The notes below the pieces were generated by a model. The model was not told the origin of the DNA. It was given only the letters and a program-made list of their open reading frames with translations, and did not search any database. DNA of 64,000 nt from Branchiostoma floridae (Eukaryota > Chordata > Leptocardii > Amphioxiformes > Branchiostomatidae). Both the position numbers and the translations under genes were made by a program. Positions 1-12,400 of this stretch are shown here, in pieces; position 1 is the stretch's first letter, and each line of letters starts with the position of its first letter. The stretch is from assembly GCF_000003815.2 (NCBI RefSeq), contig NC_049984.1, positions 15,115,048-15,179,047 of the forward strand, in the 5' to 3' direction.

Positions 1-1350
1 AAGGTTATAAGTCACATGGGTCCGATAAGAAAGGGAATGCCAGTTTGGAGATCAATCACAGACATTTACTTAGACTTTGAAGGAGCTCCACTGCAGTGGT
101 TCTTAGATCTATATAGAAGTGTATCATACTGAGTCATAGGTTACAGGTCAAATGAGTCTGGCCAGAAAACGGGTTTTCTTCTTAGAAATCAATCGCAAAC
201 ATGTAGTCTACTTAGAGCTTCGACTAGCCCCACTGCATAAATTCTTAGATCTATACAAGTGTGTCAAAGATATCCAAAACGACTATAGGTTACAGATCAA
301 ATGGGTCTGGCCAGAAAAGGGGAGGCCATCTCAGAGATCATTCACAAACATGACGTACTGAGACTTTGGAGAAGCCTCTCTGCAGAGGTTCTTAGATCTA
401 TAGAAGTGTATCATACAAAAAAGTGACTGCTATAGGTTATAGGTCAAATGGGACTGATATGAAAAGAGGATGTCTGCTTTGAGATCAATCACAAAGACGT
501 AGTGAAACTTTGGATGAAAACAACTTATTGTAAGGAATTCTTAGATCTATCAATTTTTCATAGTTATTCAAGAAGACTAAAAAGGACAAAAAGACTTTCG
601 ATGAGCTCCGCTGCATAAATTCTTAGATCTATAAAATGTTTAAAAAATGACTATAGGCTATAGGCGAAAGGGTCTGGTTACAAAAGGGGATGTCTGCTTT
701 GAGATCAATGAATGACAAATATGACGTACGGAGACTTTCCAAAAGTCCCACAATTCTTAACCTATGTAAGTGTATCATAGATGGCCAACATGAATCCCAC
801 TTAAGAAATTCTTAGATCTATAGGAGTGTATCATAGATATCCAAGAAGGCTAAAAAAGGACAAAAAGACTCTCGATGAGCTCCGCTGCATAAATTCTTAG
901 ATCTAAAGAAGTGAATCAAAAATTACTATAGGTTATAGGTCAAATGGTCTACACTGTAGTTACAAAAGGAGATGTCTGCTTTGAGATCAATGGCAAACAT
1001 CACGTACTGAGACTTTTCATAAGCCCCACTGTAGACGTTTTTAATCTATGTAAGTGTATCATAGACATCCAAAATGACAGGCTATAGGTCAAATGGGTCT
1101 GGCTAGAAAAGGGTATGTCTGCATGAGAGATTAATCACAAAAATGTACTTAGAGATTTTGAAGGAGCTCCACTGCAGAAGTTCTCAGATCTATAAAGAGT
1201 ATCTTAGATATCCAAAATGACTTTCGGTTACTGGCTGCATGAGAAGGAATGCAAGCTTAGAGACCACAAAGACTTCGGATGAGGTCCACTACAGGAAGGT
1301 TTCAGATCAAAACGGGTTGACAAGAAAAAGGAATGCCAGCTTAAAAGATC
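1..1350. repeat. degenerate tandem array, ~145-150 bp unit
   Basis: Imperfect copies follow one another from the window edge to about 1350. Landmarks recurring in each copy are TTCTTAGATCTAT, GTGTATCATAG, GGTTATAGGTCAAATGGG and TTTGAGATCAATCACAAA. The TTCTTAGATCTAT landmark falls near 101, 241, 390, 541, 808, 893 and 1182, with shorter truncated units between. Divergence between copies is high, so the array is old. No coding potential survives; short open frames here only reflect the repeat. The array runs off the left edge. Confidence 0.8.
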
Positions 1351-1479
1351 TATCCCAAACTTATACTGAGACGCTAGTTAAGTGTACCGCAGAATGAAAG
1401 ATCCAATATCAGTAGAGTGTACAATAGATATCCATTTACGTAGGGAGGCTGAGAAATGTACTCAGCATGCATTCAACAA

Positions 1480-4250
1480 CACTTTATCTAATATCTGTGC
1501 CTTATTAATGTCTAGAGCATATACCTTTGTACTCTCTGCAATTCAAGCCATCTATCAAGTCCTGAGTCCTAAGATGAACCCAACTGCAAAAGTTGGCTGC
1601 AATTGTAGGCTCTGACCATTTGTGAACTTTGTGACTTTCCAACTGTAAGATTTAGTTTTCTCTGTGGGTTACCAGTAACATCTCATCACCTTCTTCAGGG
1701 CTTAGGGGCTCTTATCTTAAAACTGGAGTCTTACTCTGTTTGACTACATCTATACTTTTTACACCAAACAGATTCTCAAAGGTGTTATCCTTCACTCTTG
1801 CTGTGAACACTCATTACTTACATGTATGTAACCCTGTCTTACATGAAGCACTGGGTATTTGGAAATACTCCAAAGTCTTCGCCGTCTCAAAGCAGCGGGC
1901 AAAGATGGTTAGACCACTGGTGAGGGAAAAGGCTTTGAGGTGATTCACAGGCAAAATATTAATCTCTGTTATTAATCTCTAGAGCATATAGCTTTGTACT
2001 TTGTACTCCCTGCAATTCGAGCAATCTATCAAGTCCTGAGTCCTCAGATGAACCTATTCTAAAAGTTGGCTGCGATTCCTGGCTCTGACCATTTGTGAAC
2101 TTCGTGACTTTCCAACTGTAAGACTTAGTTTTCTCTGTGGGTTACCAGTAACATCTCATCACCTTCTGTAGGACTTAGCAGCTCTTATCCTCAAAATGGA
2201 CTCTTACTCTGTCTGACTACATCAATACTTTTTACACCACACAGATTCCCCATGGACTAATCCTTCACTCTTGCTGTGAACACTCATGACTTACATATAC
2301 AACCCTTTTCTTATGTGTAAAACTGGGTATTTGGAAATACTCCAATGTCTTTGCCTTTTTAAAGCAGCGGGCAAAGGTGGTTAGACCACTGGTGAGGGAA
2401 AAGCTTTGAGGTGATTCACAGGCAAAATATTAATCTCTGTTATTAATCTCCAGAGCATATAGCTTTGTATTCCTGCAATTCAAGCAATCTATCAAGTCCT
2501 GAGTCCTCGGATGAACCCAGTTTCAAAAGTTGGCTGTGATTGTGGGCTCTGACATTTATGAACTTTGCTTTCCAACTACAAGTTTTTTCTGTGGGTTACC
2601 AGTGACATCTGATCCCCTTTTGTAGAACTTAGTTAGCAGCTCTTATTCTCAAAATGGAGTCTTACCCTGTCTCACTACATCAATACGTTTTACACCACAC
2701 AGATACCCAATGGACTAATCCTTCACTCTTGCTGTGAACATTCATTACTTACATATACAACCCTGTCTCTTATGTGTAATACTGGGCACTTGGAAATACT
2801 CCAATGTCTTCGCCTTTTCAAAGCAGTGGGGGAAGGTGGTTAGACCAGGCCACTTGTGAGGGAAAAGGCTTTCAGGTGATTTATAGGCAAAATATCAAAT
2901 CTCTGTTATCAATCTCTAGAGCATATAGTTTGTAATCCTAGCAATTCAAGCATTTAAAAATCTATCAAGTCCTGAGTCCTCAGATGAACCCAACTGCAAA
3001 AGTTGGCTGCGATTGTGGGCTCTGACATTTATGAACTTTGGTTTCCAACTACAAGTTTTCTCTGTGGGTTACAATTGACATCTGATCACCTTCTACAGGA
3101 CTTTGGGGCTCTTATCCTCAAAATGTAGTCTTGTACTGTCTCACCACATCAATACTTTTTACACCACACAGTTTCCCCTGGACTATTCTTTCACTCTTGC
3201 TGTGAACATTCATTACTTACATATACATTTGTACAACCCTGTCTCTTATGTGTAAAACTGGGCACTTGGAAATACTCCAATGTCTTTGCCTTTTCAAAGC
3301 AGCGGGCAAAGGTGGTAAGACCACTGGTGAGGGAAAAGACTTTGAAATGAATTACAGGCAAAATATTAATCTCTGTTATTAATCTCTAGAGCATATACGG
3401 TAGCTTTGTACACCCTGCAATTTAAGCAATGTATCAAGTCCGTAACCCAGTTGCAAAAGTTTGGCTCTGACATTTGTAACCTTTGCTTTCCAACTGTAAA
3501 TTTCCTCTGTGGGTTACTGGTGACATCTCATCACCTTCTGTAGGACTTAGGGGCTCTTATCTTAAAAATGGAGTCTTGCACTGTCTTAAAACATTAATAC
3601 TTTTGACACCACACAGATTCCCCATGGACTTATCCTTCACTCTTGCTGTGAACACTCATTACTTACAATGTACAACCCTGTCTGACATGCAGAACTGGGC
3701 ATTTGGAAATACTCCAATGTCTTCGCCTGTGGTTAGACCACTGGTGAGGGAAAAGACTTTGAGATGAATTACAGGCAAAATATTAATCTCTGTTATTAAT
3801 CTCTAGAGCATACAGCTTTGTACTCCCTGCAATTCAAGCAATGTATTAAGTCCCAAGGCCTCAGATGAACCCAACTGCAAAAGTTAGCTGCGATTGTTGG
3901 CTTTGACATTTGTAACCTTTGCTTTCCAACTGTAAATTTCTTCTGTGGGTTACCAGCGACATCTGATCCCATTCTGCAGGACTTAACAGCTCTTATTCTC
4001 AAAATGTAGTCTTACCCTGTCTCACTACATCAATAAGTTTTACACCACACAGATACCCAATGGACTAATCCTTCACTCTTGCTGTAAACACTCAATACTT
4101 ACATTTACAGGTTGACTACAACCCTGGCTTACGTGCAAAACTGGGCATCGGGAAATACTTCAAAGTCTTTACCTTCTCGAAGAAGCGGGGAAAAGTGGTT
4201 AGACCACTGGTGAGGGAAAAGGCTTTGAGATGATTTACTGGCAAAATAGA
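1480..4250. repeat. satellite-like tandem array, ~468 bp unit, about 6 copies
   Basis: The landmark AGAGCAT begins at 1514, 1981, 2452, 2918, 3388 and 3805, giving unit lengths of 467, 471, 466, 470 and 417 bp. Each unit also holds CTGTGGGTTACCAGTGACAT, TTTACACCACACAGAT and GGTTAGACCACTGGTGAGGG in the same order. Copies look roughly 85-90% alike by eye, with small indels. No gene is seen. It directly follows the unrelated ~145 bp array, so the first 4.3 kb is a compound satellite block. Confidence 0.9.
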
Positions 4251-4374
4251 TGGTGATTGAGTCCCGAAGGTGTCTGTTATTTTTCTTGTGCAGAAGAATA
4301 GGATTAGGAACAGGCTTTTGGCTAGGCATGCGTCATGGCTTCATCTGGACACACTTTTCTTTAAAATAACAAGG

Positions 4375-4670
4375 AATTGGATGCACTAGATGCCCTTACA
4401 GTGGGGAGCAGATCCTCTGACAAGATGAAATTCTGATTGACCAGGGATGCCACTAGGTCTGTAGATGCTACTCTGACCCCTTCCACAGTAATTTTTCCCC
4501 TAAGGATAACTCAGAATGCACCATTTTAACTTAGAATTCTCAAAAACTCTGCACCATGGAAGGTGGATGCCCCCAGACCCCCCCCCCCCCCCTACAATAG
4601 TCACCCACCACGACTCACCAAGAAATTTGGACTCCCTATTATAAAATCCTAGCTAGAAGCCTGATTAGGA
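4375..4670 (+). repeat. interspersed repeat R1, copy 1
   Basis: This segment shares ACTCTGCACCATGGAAGG, CCTCTGACAAG, TTCTGATTGACCAGGGATG and the end motif CTAGCTAGAAGCCTGA with copies at 8115-8289 and, inverted, 19375-19600. It contains a run of about 19 C (4574-4592) where the other copies have a few, a likely slippage site. Class unknown; no terminal inverted repeat is clear. Confidence 0.6.
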
Positions 4671-5289
4671 AAGAAACCATTTGAATGATGGCTTGCTGTT
4701 TGGATTCTTCTGTTGGGGGACTGCTGTCGTATATCACGCATGTGTACTAGACGCATTTGTTTATTTCTTGGGATGATTGCTATGACAGCATGCTGTTTGA
4801 ATATTATATCCGGTTGAAGACTATCAAAAATATGAAATTTAGGGGTGATCTTTGAATTATAACATGTCTGTTCCAGATGCTTGAATATTGTCATAAACTT
4901 ATTATAATAGATCAAAACTTGGTTATGATAGCTCAAAACTTGGTTACCCTCGTCACATTATCCTATAGACAATAGAGCATACCTACATTGAAGCTCCAAC
5001 AACATTCACAGACAAAGCACATGGAAAATTACCTGTAGAAAAACCAACCATGAATTCAGAATTTCTTCAAAATATGCCAATGAATATCACAAAAATACTT
5101 GTAAGCTACATCATTGGTCTTGTGTCTTGTCCAAAAAAAAAATGGCTGAAAAAGTGTGTGTGTTCCTTACTCCCTATACTAATACACCCATGCATTATCA
5201 TTTCTTAAAGGGGAACAACTCGCTTCAACAGGCGTTACGTACCAAGAAGGGCAAGCATGGGGGCCACTAGTCAAATTACATTGGTCCAA

Positions 5290-5470
5290 AAGGTAATTGG
5301 TGAAGTCCCTAACCAAAACTATGTACTCATTCCCACCTCAGTGAAGTGAGGAAAGTCAGGTTAAGTGCCAACAGCACAAGATCGGCCACCGTGGCATATC
5401 TACGGATTTGAACCCAGGACCTCTGGGTCATGGACCAAACACTCTGCCAAACGATCCCACTATTTCTTTG
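5290..5470 (-). mobile_element. tRNA-derived SINE (family S1)
   Basis: Read on the minus strand, the head has tRNA-like promoter boxes: GGCAGAGTGTTTGG (A-box-like) and GGGTTCAAATCC (B box). The body reads GATCTTGTGC, then GACTTTCCTCACTTCACT, then GAATGAGTA. The same order occurs at 56545-56835 on the plus strand. The cloverleaf is not intact, so this is a SINE head, not a tRNA gene. Confidence 0.7.
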
Positions 5471-6049
5471 TCTACCTGAGATGGAAATTTTGTTTGATTT
5501 TTTTATTCATAATGAACGCCTCAAAAGAAAATCACACCTGCTTCAGGAGTTGACTTCCCCTTTAACCATTATTTGATAGAGCTATTCTGTAGCAAAACCA
5601 CTTTGTCCCTGCCATCAAATGAATGCATGACAGGGTGCTGGGTTCTGCACTATCATGTCTTCCTGTCAAAGACCCAACAGGTTATCTAATAACACTCCTG
5701 CCAGGGTGAACACAGGAAGTGACAGTCTTACATAAATGGTGTCTATGTTTAGTTCCCATGGCTACATAACAAACAAGCCCTGAGAGGAATTTCTAATTTA
5801 CGGAATGATATTTCTGATATTTCTTTTGAAATGTTTATCATTTTGTAAATGTGAGCCGTTGGGTAAAATGAATTTAGTTTTGTTTCTGTGTTTTTATGAA
5901 TCTAATTCTTAGATAAAAATTTAGCGATGCATGTTAAGTTGTCTAGATCTTTTTTTTTTCCTGTGTGATCTGTAAAAGGTTGAACACATGCAATTTTTGT
6001 ACCTGAAAAGCTATTGCTGACAATACACAAAATTCTAAAACATTGATAC

Positions 6050-6377
6050 CAGGGTTCTACCCAGTGCTTACGTCCTTTGACAGAATTTTGCTGCCGGGGA
6101 AGGACATAAATTTTGCCCATTCCATCCTCTATGATAGACAAAAATTGGCATGTCAAAATATTAAAACAGATGCCTTTGAACCAAGCCAAGTCTCCAATCA
6201 AAATTTGTCCCCTCACAATGCAGGAAATAGCATTTCAGAGGGTCTAGATTTCAGGGGGAGTTTCCAGGGGGAACATGCTGCCGGACTCCCTAGGATCGGC
6301 GTGCCTTCTGCGCTCGATAGGATTTCCACATTAAAAATCCAGGGGACGGAAATAAATTCAGGCTGGCTAGAACACTG
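6050..6377. mobile_element. hAT-like nonautonomous element, family H1, degraded copy
   Basis: It is homologous to the elements at 28166-28414 and 44965-45304, sharing GGAAATAGCATTTCAGAGGG, TTTTGCCCATTCCATCCTCT and GGGGACGGAAAT. The ends are worn versions of CAGGGTTGTAGCCAG / CTGGCTACAACCCTG. Flanks ATTGATAC and ACTGATAA look like a decayed 8-bp target duplication. It lies 52 bp from SF3B3 exon 23, inside the intron. No coding capacity. Confidence 0.75.
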
Positions 6378-6428
6378 ACTGATAAATACATAACACTGAT
6401 TCATACAGAAATTTAAAACATTAAAGAC

Positions 6429-9400
6429 CTTCTGTGATGCCCCATTGAGAAGTCCTCTATCCCAGAGTGCCTTGTTGCCGGTGGGATCCTCGTCGACCTC
6501 GTCCGTGACCCCTGCTGGCAGCCTCACCATGGACAGGTTCCCAAACTTGTCACCTGAAACACACATACATTCTTTCTAAATAAATACTGTAAATGCAGAA
6601 ATGTTCGCGGTGGATTTATGTTAGCGGTTTTCGCGTTGGCCATCTCACAACGAATTTAAAACCACCGCGAACATTTTTCCAGGGCATTAAGATACTACAG
6701 TGCATGGTGCTACCGCGAAATTAAAACCACCGCGAAAAGTCCATTTTCCCGCTACCGCAAAATTAGATCTCCGCGAACTTAAATGCATTTACAGTACCCA
6801 ATAAATCAATGTTATGGTCAATACTCAGATCTCTTAGGTTATTATGGAAGCTTCACATTTTTATTCTTGTATTTGTAACATAAGAATTAAAGAAGTTAGT
6901 ACTAACTGCTAGGTTTATCTTATTATCACTTTAACATGATGGAAAAAGGAGTCATTCACAGCCATTCCATTGTTGTCTTTCTAATTGCTTTTAGTATCAA
7001 ATCTATTCTGTAATTGCCTTTCTTTGTTGATGAAAAATCACTGAGGAAAAAATCAATGCGTCTGCCGTAATATCTACCCATTGTATTGTTTTCATAACTG
7101 AACATTACCGTCAAAATAGAACACATTGAGCATTCCTCATCTTTGTGCCATAAGCTTTTTCTTTATTGCAATTTTGTAATCTGAGCGATTTTAATAACCT
7201 CGGACATGGCAGAGAGGTAATGATCTACTGTAAATGCAGTTAATTTAGTTTACTTTCGCGGGATTTCCTTTCGCAGGAAAGTTTTCGCTGTGGTTTTAAG
7301 TTCGCAGTAGACTGCAATCTCATACTACAATTGAAAAATGTTCACAGTGTTTTTAAGTTCACGGTGAAGCGGTCATCGAAAAAAACGCGTACATGTAACC
7401 ACCGCGAACATTTCTGCATTTACAGTATTTGAACTCCAAATATTTCCCTCATTAAAACTGTCACCATAGTAAGCACTTGCAGGAAAGCTAAGAGATCACC
7501 ATAGAGACAATCACTCCGTTGCCCTTTTACCGGTAAGTGAAAAGAAATGGTAGGGATTCAACTTTGGCAATTTCAGCTGCTTTGTACTAGATTGCTTTAA
7601 GTTAGCACAACCCATCTCCATGTTATATAAATGGGAACAAATATCATAGATTAGCTACCTCAGGTAACAATCAGTCTTCCATGAAATGAACAAATAAAGC
7701 AAAATTGCTTTCCATTTTACAACCATTCTACTAAGGCAACAAAAATAGAACAAATTACTATACCAGGGTAGTATATAAAATCTCCATGCTCATTACTGAC
7801 AAAATAGGAGAGAATGTTTTTATCATTAGGCCATACCAAATTTATGTGTTGCTTCTCGGATTTTTCAGAAAAAAATTGGACTGACAGGTAAAAAAAAATC
7901 TTTTCAAAATGTCTGGGGCAAAGATATAAGGCTAACATAAAACAAAAAGACAACAGCCTAAGGAGTTTAATTAATGGCACGTTTTATGCAATGAATCCCT
8001 TCCTTTGATTTGTTACTAATGTCTGAATAAAAGGCATCGTTTTTAGACTGAAATTATGTGTATGTGGCTCTAAATTGCAATATTTACAGGTTTGTGATAG
8101 TAAAACCTGTTTTATTTTTTTAATCTCAGGATACCTTAGAATATACCATTTTAACTTAAATTTCTCGAAAACTCTGCACCATGGAAGGTGGATGCCCCGG
8201 ACCCCCTACAATAGTAGTGCCCATATCACTTACCGAGACTCACCAAGAAATTTGGACCCCCTATAATAAGATTCTAGCTAAAAGCCTGACCTGCGGCCAC
8301 AGTGTCATAGTCCAGCTGTGTAGAGCAGGTGATCCAGCGGTAGTTGGTGTCATCAGAGAAGATGATGAGCTGGTTCTCCTGTCGCTTGTACCGGATGAAG
8401 TGGAAGGACTCCTGAACATCGCTCACAAAGATGCGGTGCCCCATGGTGTGGATGGACATGATGAAGTTTGGCACGTGCTGCAGGAAATTTCAAAGTTCAA
8501 CTTACTTGAAATATTGGCAGTGGTTAAAATTTTCCCAGTTTTTGGTGTGACCGCTCCATACCCAATTTATGTCACCATGAATGTGTCAATACTTCTGTAC
8601 TTCAGTATAGAACTGTGAACTTTCAAAACACAGCAAAATATTTCATTTTCCATTTCTACCGAAATGTTAATTTAGAGTACTATACTTGCATGTCATCGAG
8701 TAAGAATCCTAGTACCATATATCATGACACACTTTTCAGATCTACTGAGGTTCCAAGGCTGCAGTTCAACAACATTTACAGCACGAAAAAAACACTGCAT
8801 CATATGGCAATAGAACGTTAATATTGTTTTGAAAAAGATTTGCCAACTTGATAACACCTGCAAGTTCAACAGAAGTGACAAACTGTATCAGGCTCAGGGC
8901 AAGGTGGTACATTTGGATGGTGTGACACTTGGGCAAAAGCACGATGAGGTCAAAATTTGAAAGTTGATAGCCATGTTACTCCTATACTCTATTACACAGG
9001 GATAGTCCTAAAGCTGTAGATTAAGGATAGGATACTCTGTATAATAAGAATACATTCATCTTACGGATTACTACCAACCTTGTTCTCACACTTCCTGAGC
9101 AGCTTCTTCTTGCCGAGGTCGTAGATCCGCAGCAGTCGCCCGATCCCCACCAGTATCCGGCCCTGGAAGGAACTGATGGCTCCTGGGACATCCTCTACTG
9201 GTGTCTGTGGGAACATTATTGTAAAGGTACAAGGCTCAGAACCAGCTTTTGTTATCAATCCTTTTACCTGATTTATGTGACAGGTAAATTTTCAAGACCA
9301 TGCCATACTATAAGGTTTTGACCCACTCACACCAGGAGTGGGTCACACCCACCCCTACTTTTATGTGTGGTAGGTTTTGAAACATGTTTGAGGTGTGGCT

Positions 9401-12400
9401 CTACTAAAACAGGACCTCTGGCTTAGCGTGGCTGGCCTATGCATACGAGAGAACATTGCAAACCAAAGCTTTGTACGCATTTTCATCTGAATTGAGGGCC
9501 AATATTTGTGAGTGCTAAGTTGCTATGGGCAAAACATGCAAATGATTTGAACTCAGAACCGAGATTCTACATTGTTGCATGTAACCAACCTTGACCACAA
9601 AGCCATCTATCTACCTACTACATGAATCACATAATGCCAACAGGTCCCACCTTGTGTATAAGTTCCAGTTTTTCCCCGTTGTTGACGAGCTGGTATGTGT
9701 GGAGGAACCCACCGGAGCAGGTGCGGGGGTTCATGGTCATGTCCTTCGCTGTGCCGACAACAACAAACGTGTCCTCGCCTCTGTTAGCAAACTTGCAGAT
9801 GGCAATACTGGAGAATGAGAGAAACACAGTTTGAGTTTATGATCCAATTTTACACCTTAAATCCGTGCACAATATAAAGTGCTTACCAACAAGCTCACTT
9901 TTGATAAGTCCTCTGATCCTTTTCAACTTGAAATGACCCAAAGTCTACATTTTTGTAATGTCACACATTCAGACAGGAAGTGGACAATACTGTAACAACC
10001 AATGCAATACAACATGAACACAACATCAATGCAACATGAAACAGTAAGATGCATACAAATGTAAAAGAGTAGGGCTAAGAAAAACAAACATCTTCTAAAA
10101 AAACTACATCATTCTATACAGTCATGCATCAAAGCTCACGTTGTTAAGACACAGTAAAGAAAACATACCTGAATGCAGCTTCATTCTGTTCCAGTTGAAT
10201 GAGGTCCAATGTGTTTCCCTACAAAGTAAAACAAAATCAGTCATATATTTGTCTTTGGCTGTAATGGATCTTACATACACTTAATCTAGTGTACTTCCCT
10301 CACAAGTATCTAATAAACCAGTTTTTGAACAAAGAAATCCTTGCAAATTTAGCTTTAAGGGCAAAGATGTATCTTCTTCAAATTCTTAAATGGCTTGTAA
10401 CTCTTTTTCCTGGTTTAAAGTAGCGATTCTTTGTTGCTCTTCAAACTGTACACATTTATTGTCAAGAAGTCCTTGAAATTCCTTTTTCAAAGTACTAAAT
10501 TGATCTTTGAAGTATTTTCATGTCACAGTTGGATAGCCGAGTCAGCTTTTGTGGTGTTTTAAAATTTGCAGTTGAAACAGTTTTGAATTTGCATTGGGGC
10601 AATCATTACAAAAAGTGCCCCAATAAAACAACTGCAAAAGTTTCAAATCTTAGGTACGATCTAGACACAGTTTTTCCTCATATCTGCGAGCTGACAACTT
10701 CTCGCGGACAGCTTTTGTCAGCGTCTAGATGGAACTGCAATATCACCATTAAGATATCGGCAGAATTTCTCCCAAAAGGTCCAGAGCATTCGTACTATAG
10801 CTTAGCAGGGGTCCCCGATAGCTTAGCAGAGGTCCCCAACATCTTCCGCGTGTGTGTAGATGCGTCACAACTTCAAGAGGGCTCATTAGCATATAACGCG
10901 GGCTCATTAGGCTATATAGCTGTTTATGACTGCAAGCGCCACTGGTGTCCCGCGGCCAACGTTCCAGATCCCTCCATACATCTCCACAGATATCGGTAAA
11001 AACTGTGTCTAGATTGGGCCTAAGCTCCTTCCCCTACCTGTATAGGGTTGAGAACCCTGATGACGGATGCCCACATCCCAGGCCCTGCCTTGGGGGAACC
11101 AAACGTGGCCTCCGGCAGGTTCTCGTTAATAAAGGCTGCTGCCATCTCCGCCGCCAGTTCCTTCTCCTCCTCCCCTGCTGCTTCCACCATTTCCTGTGGG
11201 TTTACCGGGAAGAAAGTCTCCGTTTTATCATCTCAACATCAAAGACTGGCGTTTTATTGACAAAAGAAGGCTACTGGTGAAATTGATGGTCAACCTCAAT
11301 TTTTTGGGCTTTTCATGGCTTTGAAATCAATACAGTGGTATCTTTGATATTAACAAGCAGGTTAAAAAGACTATGTACAAACGGGTTTACTGAGAAAGAC
11401 AACTACTAGTACTTGATCATCTCAACATCAAAGACTGGCATTTTATTGACAAAAGAGGGCTAATGGTGAAATTGATGGTCATTCTTAGTTTCTGGCTTTT
11501 CATGGCTTTGTACAAAGCCTTTTGAAATCAATACAGTGGTGTCTTTGATATTAACAAGAAGGTTAAAGAGACTATGTACAAAGAGGTTTACAGAGCTAGA
11601 TAACAAAGTAACCATTTATGTTCAATAACCCTTGGGGCCAGCCCCATTTCTTCCTTTGCAGGCTTTGATATGCAGGTACTTTCCAATATCTACCTAGCCC
11701 AGCTGGAAAAATATAAAGTGTGAATGTTCTAGTTTCTACCGTTACTTGTTCGTCAAATGTTTGAAAGTCGAGCGTTTTCAGTCCCTCGCAGCAATTCTGG
11801 CTTCTTCACAGCACAATGACGACAGTAATTTTACTTTTTACGTCATGTTTTCAGCACCGTGAAAGGTTAATAGCTTTGCTTTGGGCAAGTTGGCAATGTG
11901 AGAAAGCAATATGAAGAACTAGGTCATAAGCTACAGTTCACATGCAGTCAAAAAACAGACTTTTTACGTCAAAGTTTTCAGCACTTTGAAAGGTTAATAG
12001 TTTAGCTTTAGGCAATGTGGAAACCAATGATGACAAAGGAATATGAAAAACTACGTCTTAAGCCATAGTTCAAATGCTGTAAAAAAAAACAGACTTTTAC
12101 GTCATATTTTCAGCACTTTGAAAGGTTAATAGCTTTGCTTTAGGCAATATGGCCACCAATGATGACAAAGGAATATGAGAAACTAGGTCTTAAGCTATAG
12201 TTCACATGCGGTCAAAAACAGAGAAAGAAGAGATATAACTCTTAGGTGTTTCGAGTAGTAATGAAAGTGTGATTCGACTACGACTGGATGTGAAAAATTA
12301 ACTGTAATTAGTAACACATCCCAGATAAATTGGCTATGCCTTACAGAAACTTTTCACATCAGGAATAAGACGTGACCAATTAATATACTATTCACTGTGC

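Larger units (their letters stand above)
4251..6428. other. no gene seen; last visible SF3B3 intron with repeat fragments
   Basis: After SF3B3 exon 23 (ending at 6429) the transcript enters an intron that continues to lower coordinates. I searched both strands for the missing SF3B3 C-terminus and found nothing convincing here. The stretch holds an interspersed repeat (about 4375-4665), a tRNA-derived SINE (about 5290-5470) and an inverted-repeat element (6050-6377). The rest is AT-rich with no recognisable feature. Confidence 0.6.

Noticed and set aside
1382-3767. Short open frames in the tandem arrays at the left end
   Set aside because: They repeat from unit to unit with frameshifts and match the satellite period, not codon structure.
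4375-6420. Last SF3B3 exons below 6429
   Set aside because: I scanned the minus strand for conserved blocks of the C-terminus (for example the final RTRYAF region) and saw none; the stretch is repeats and AT-rich DNA.
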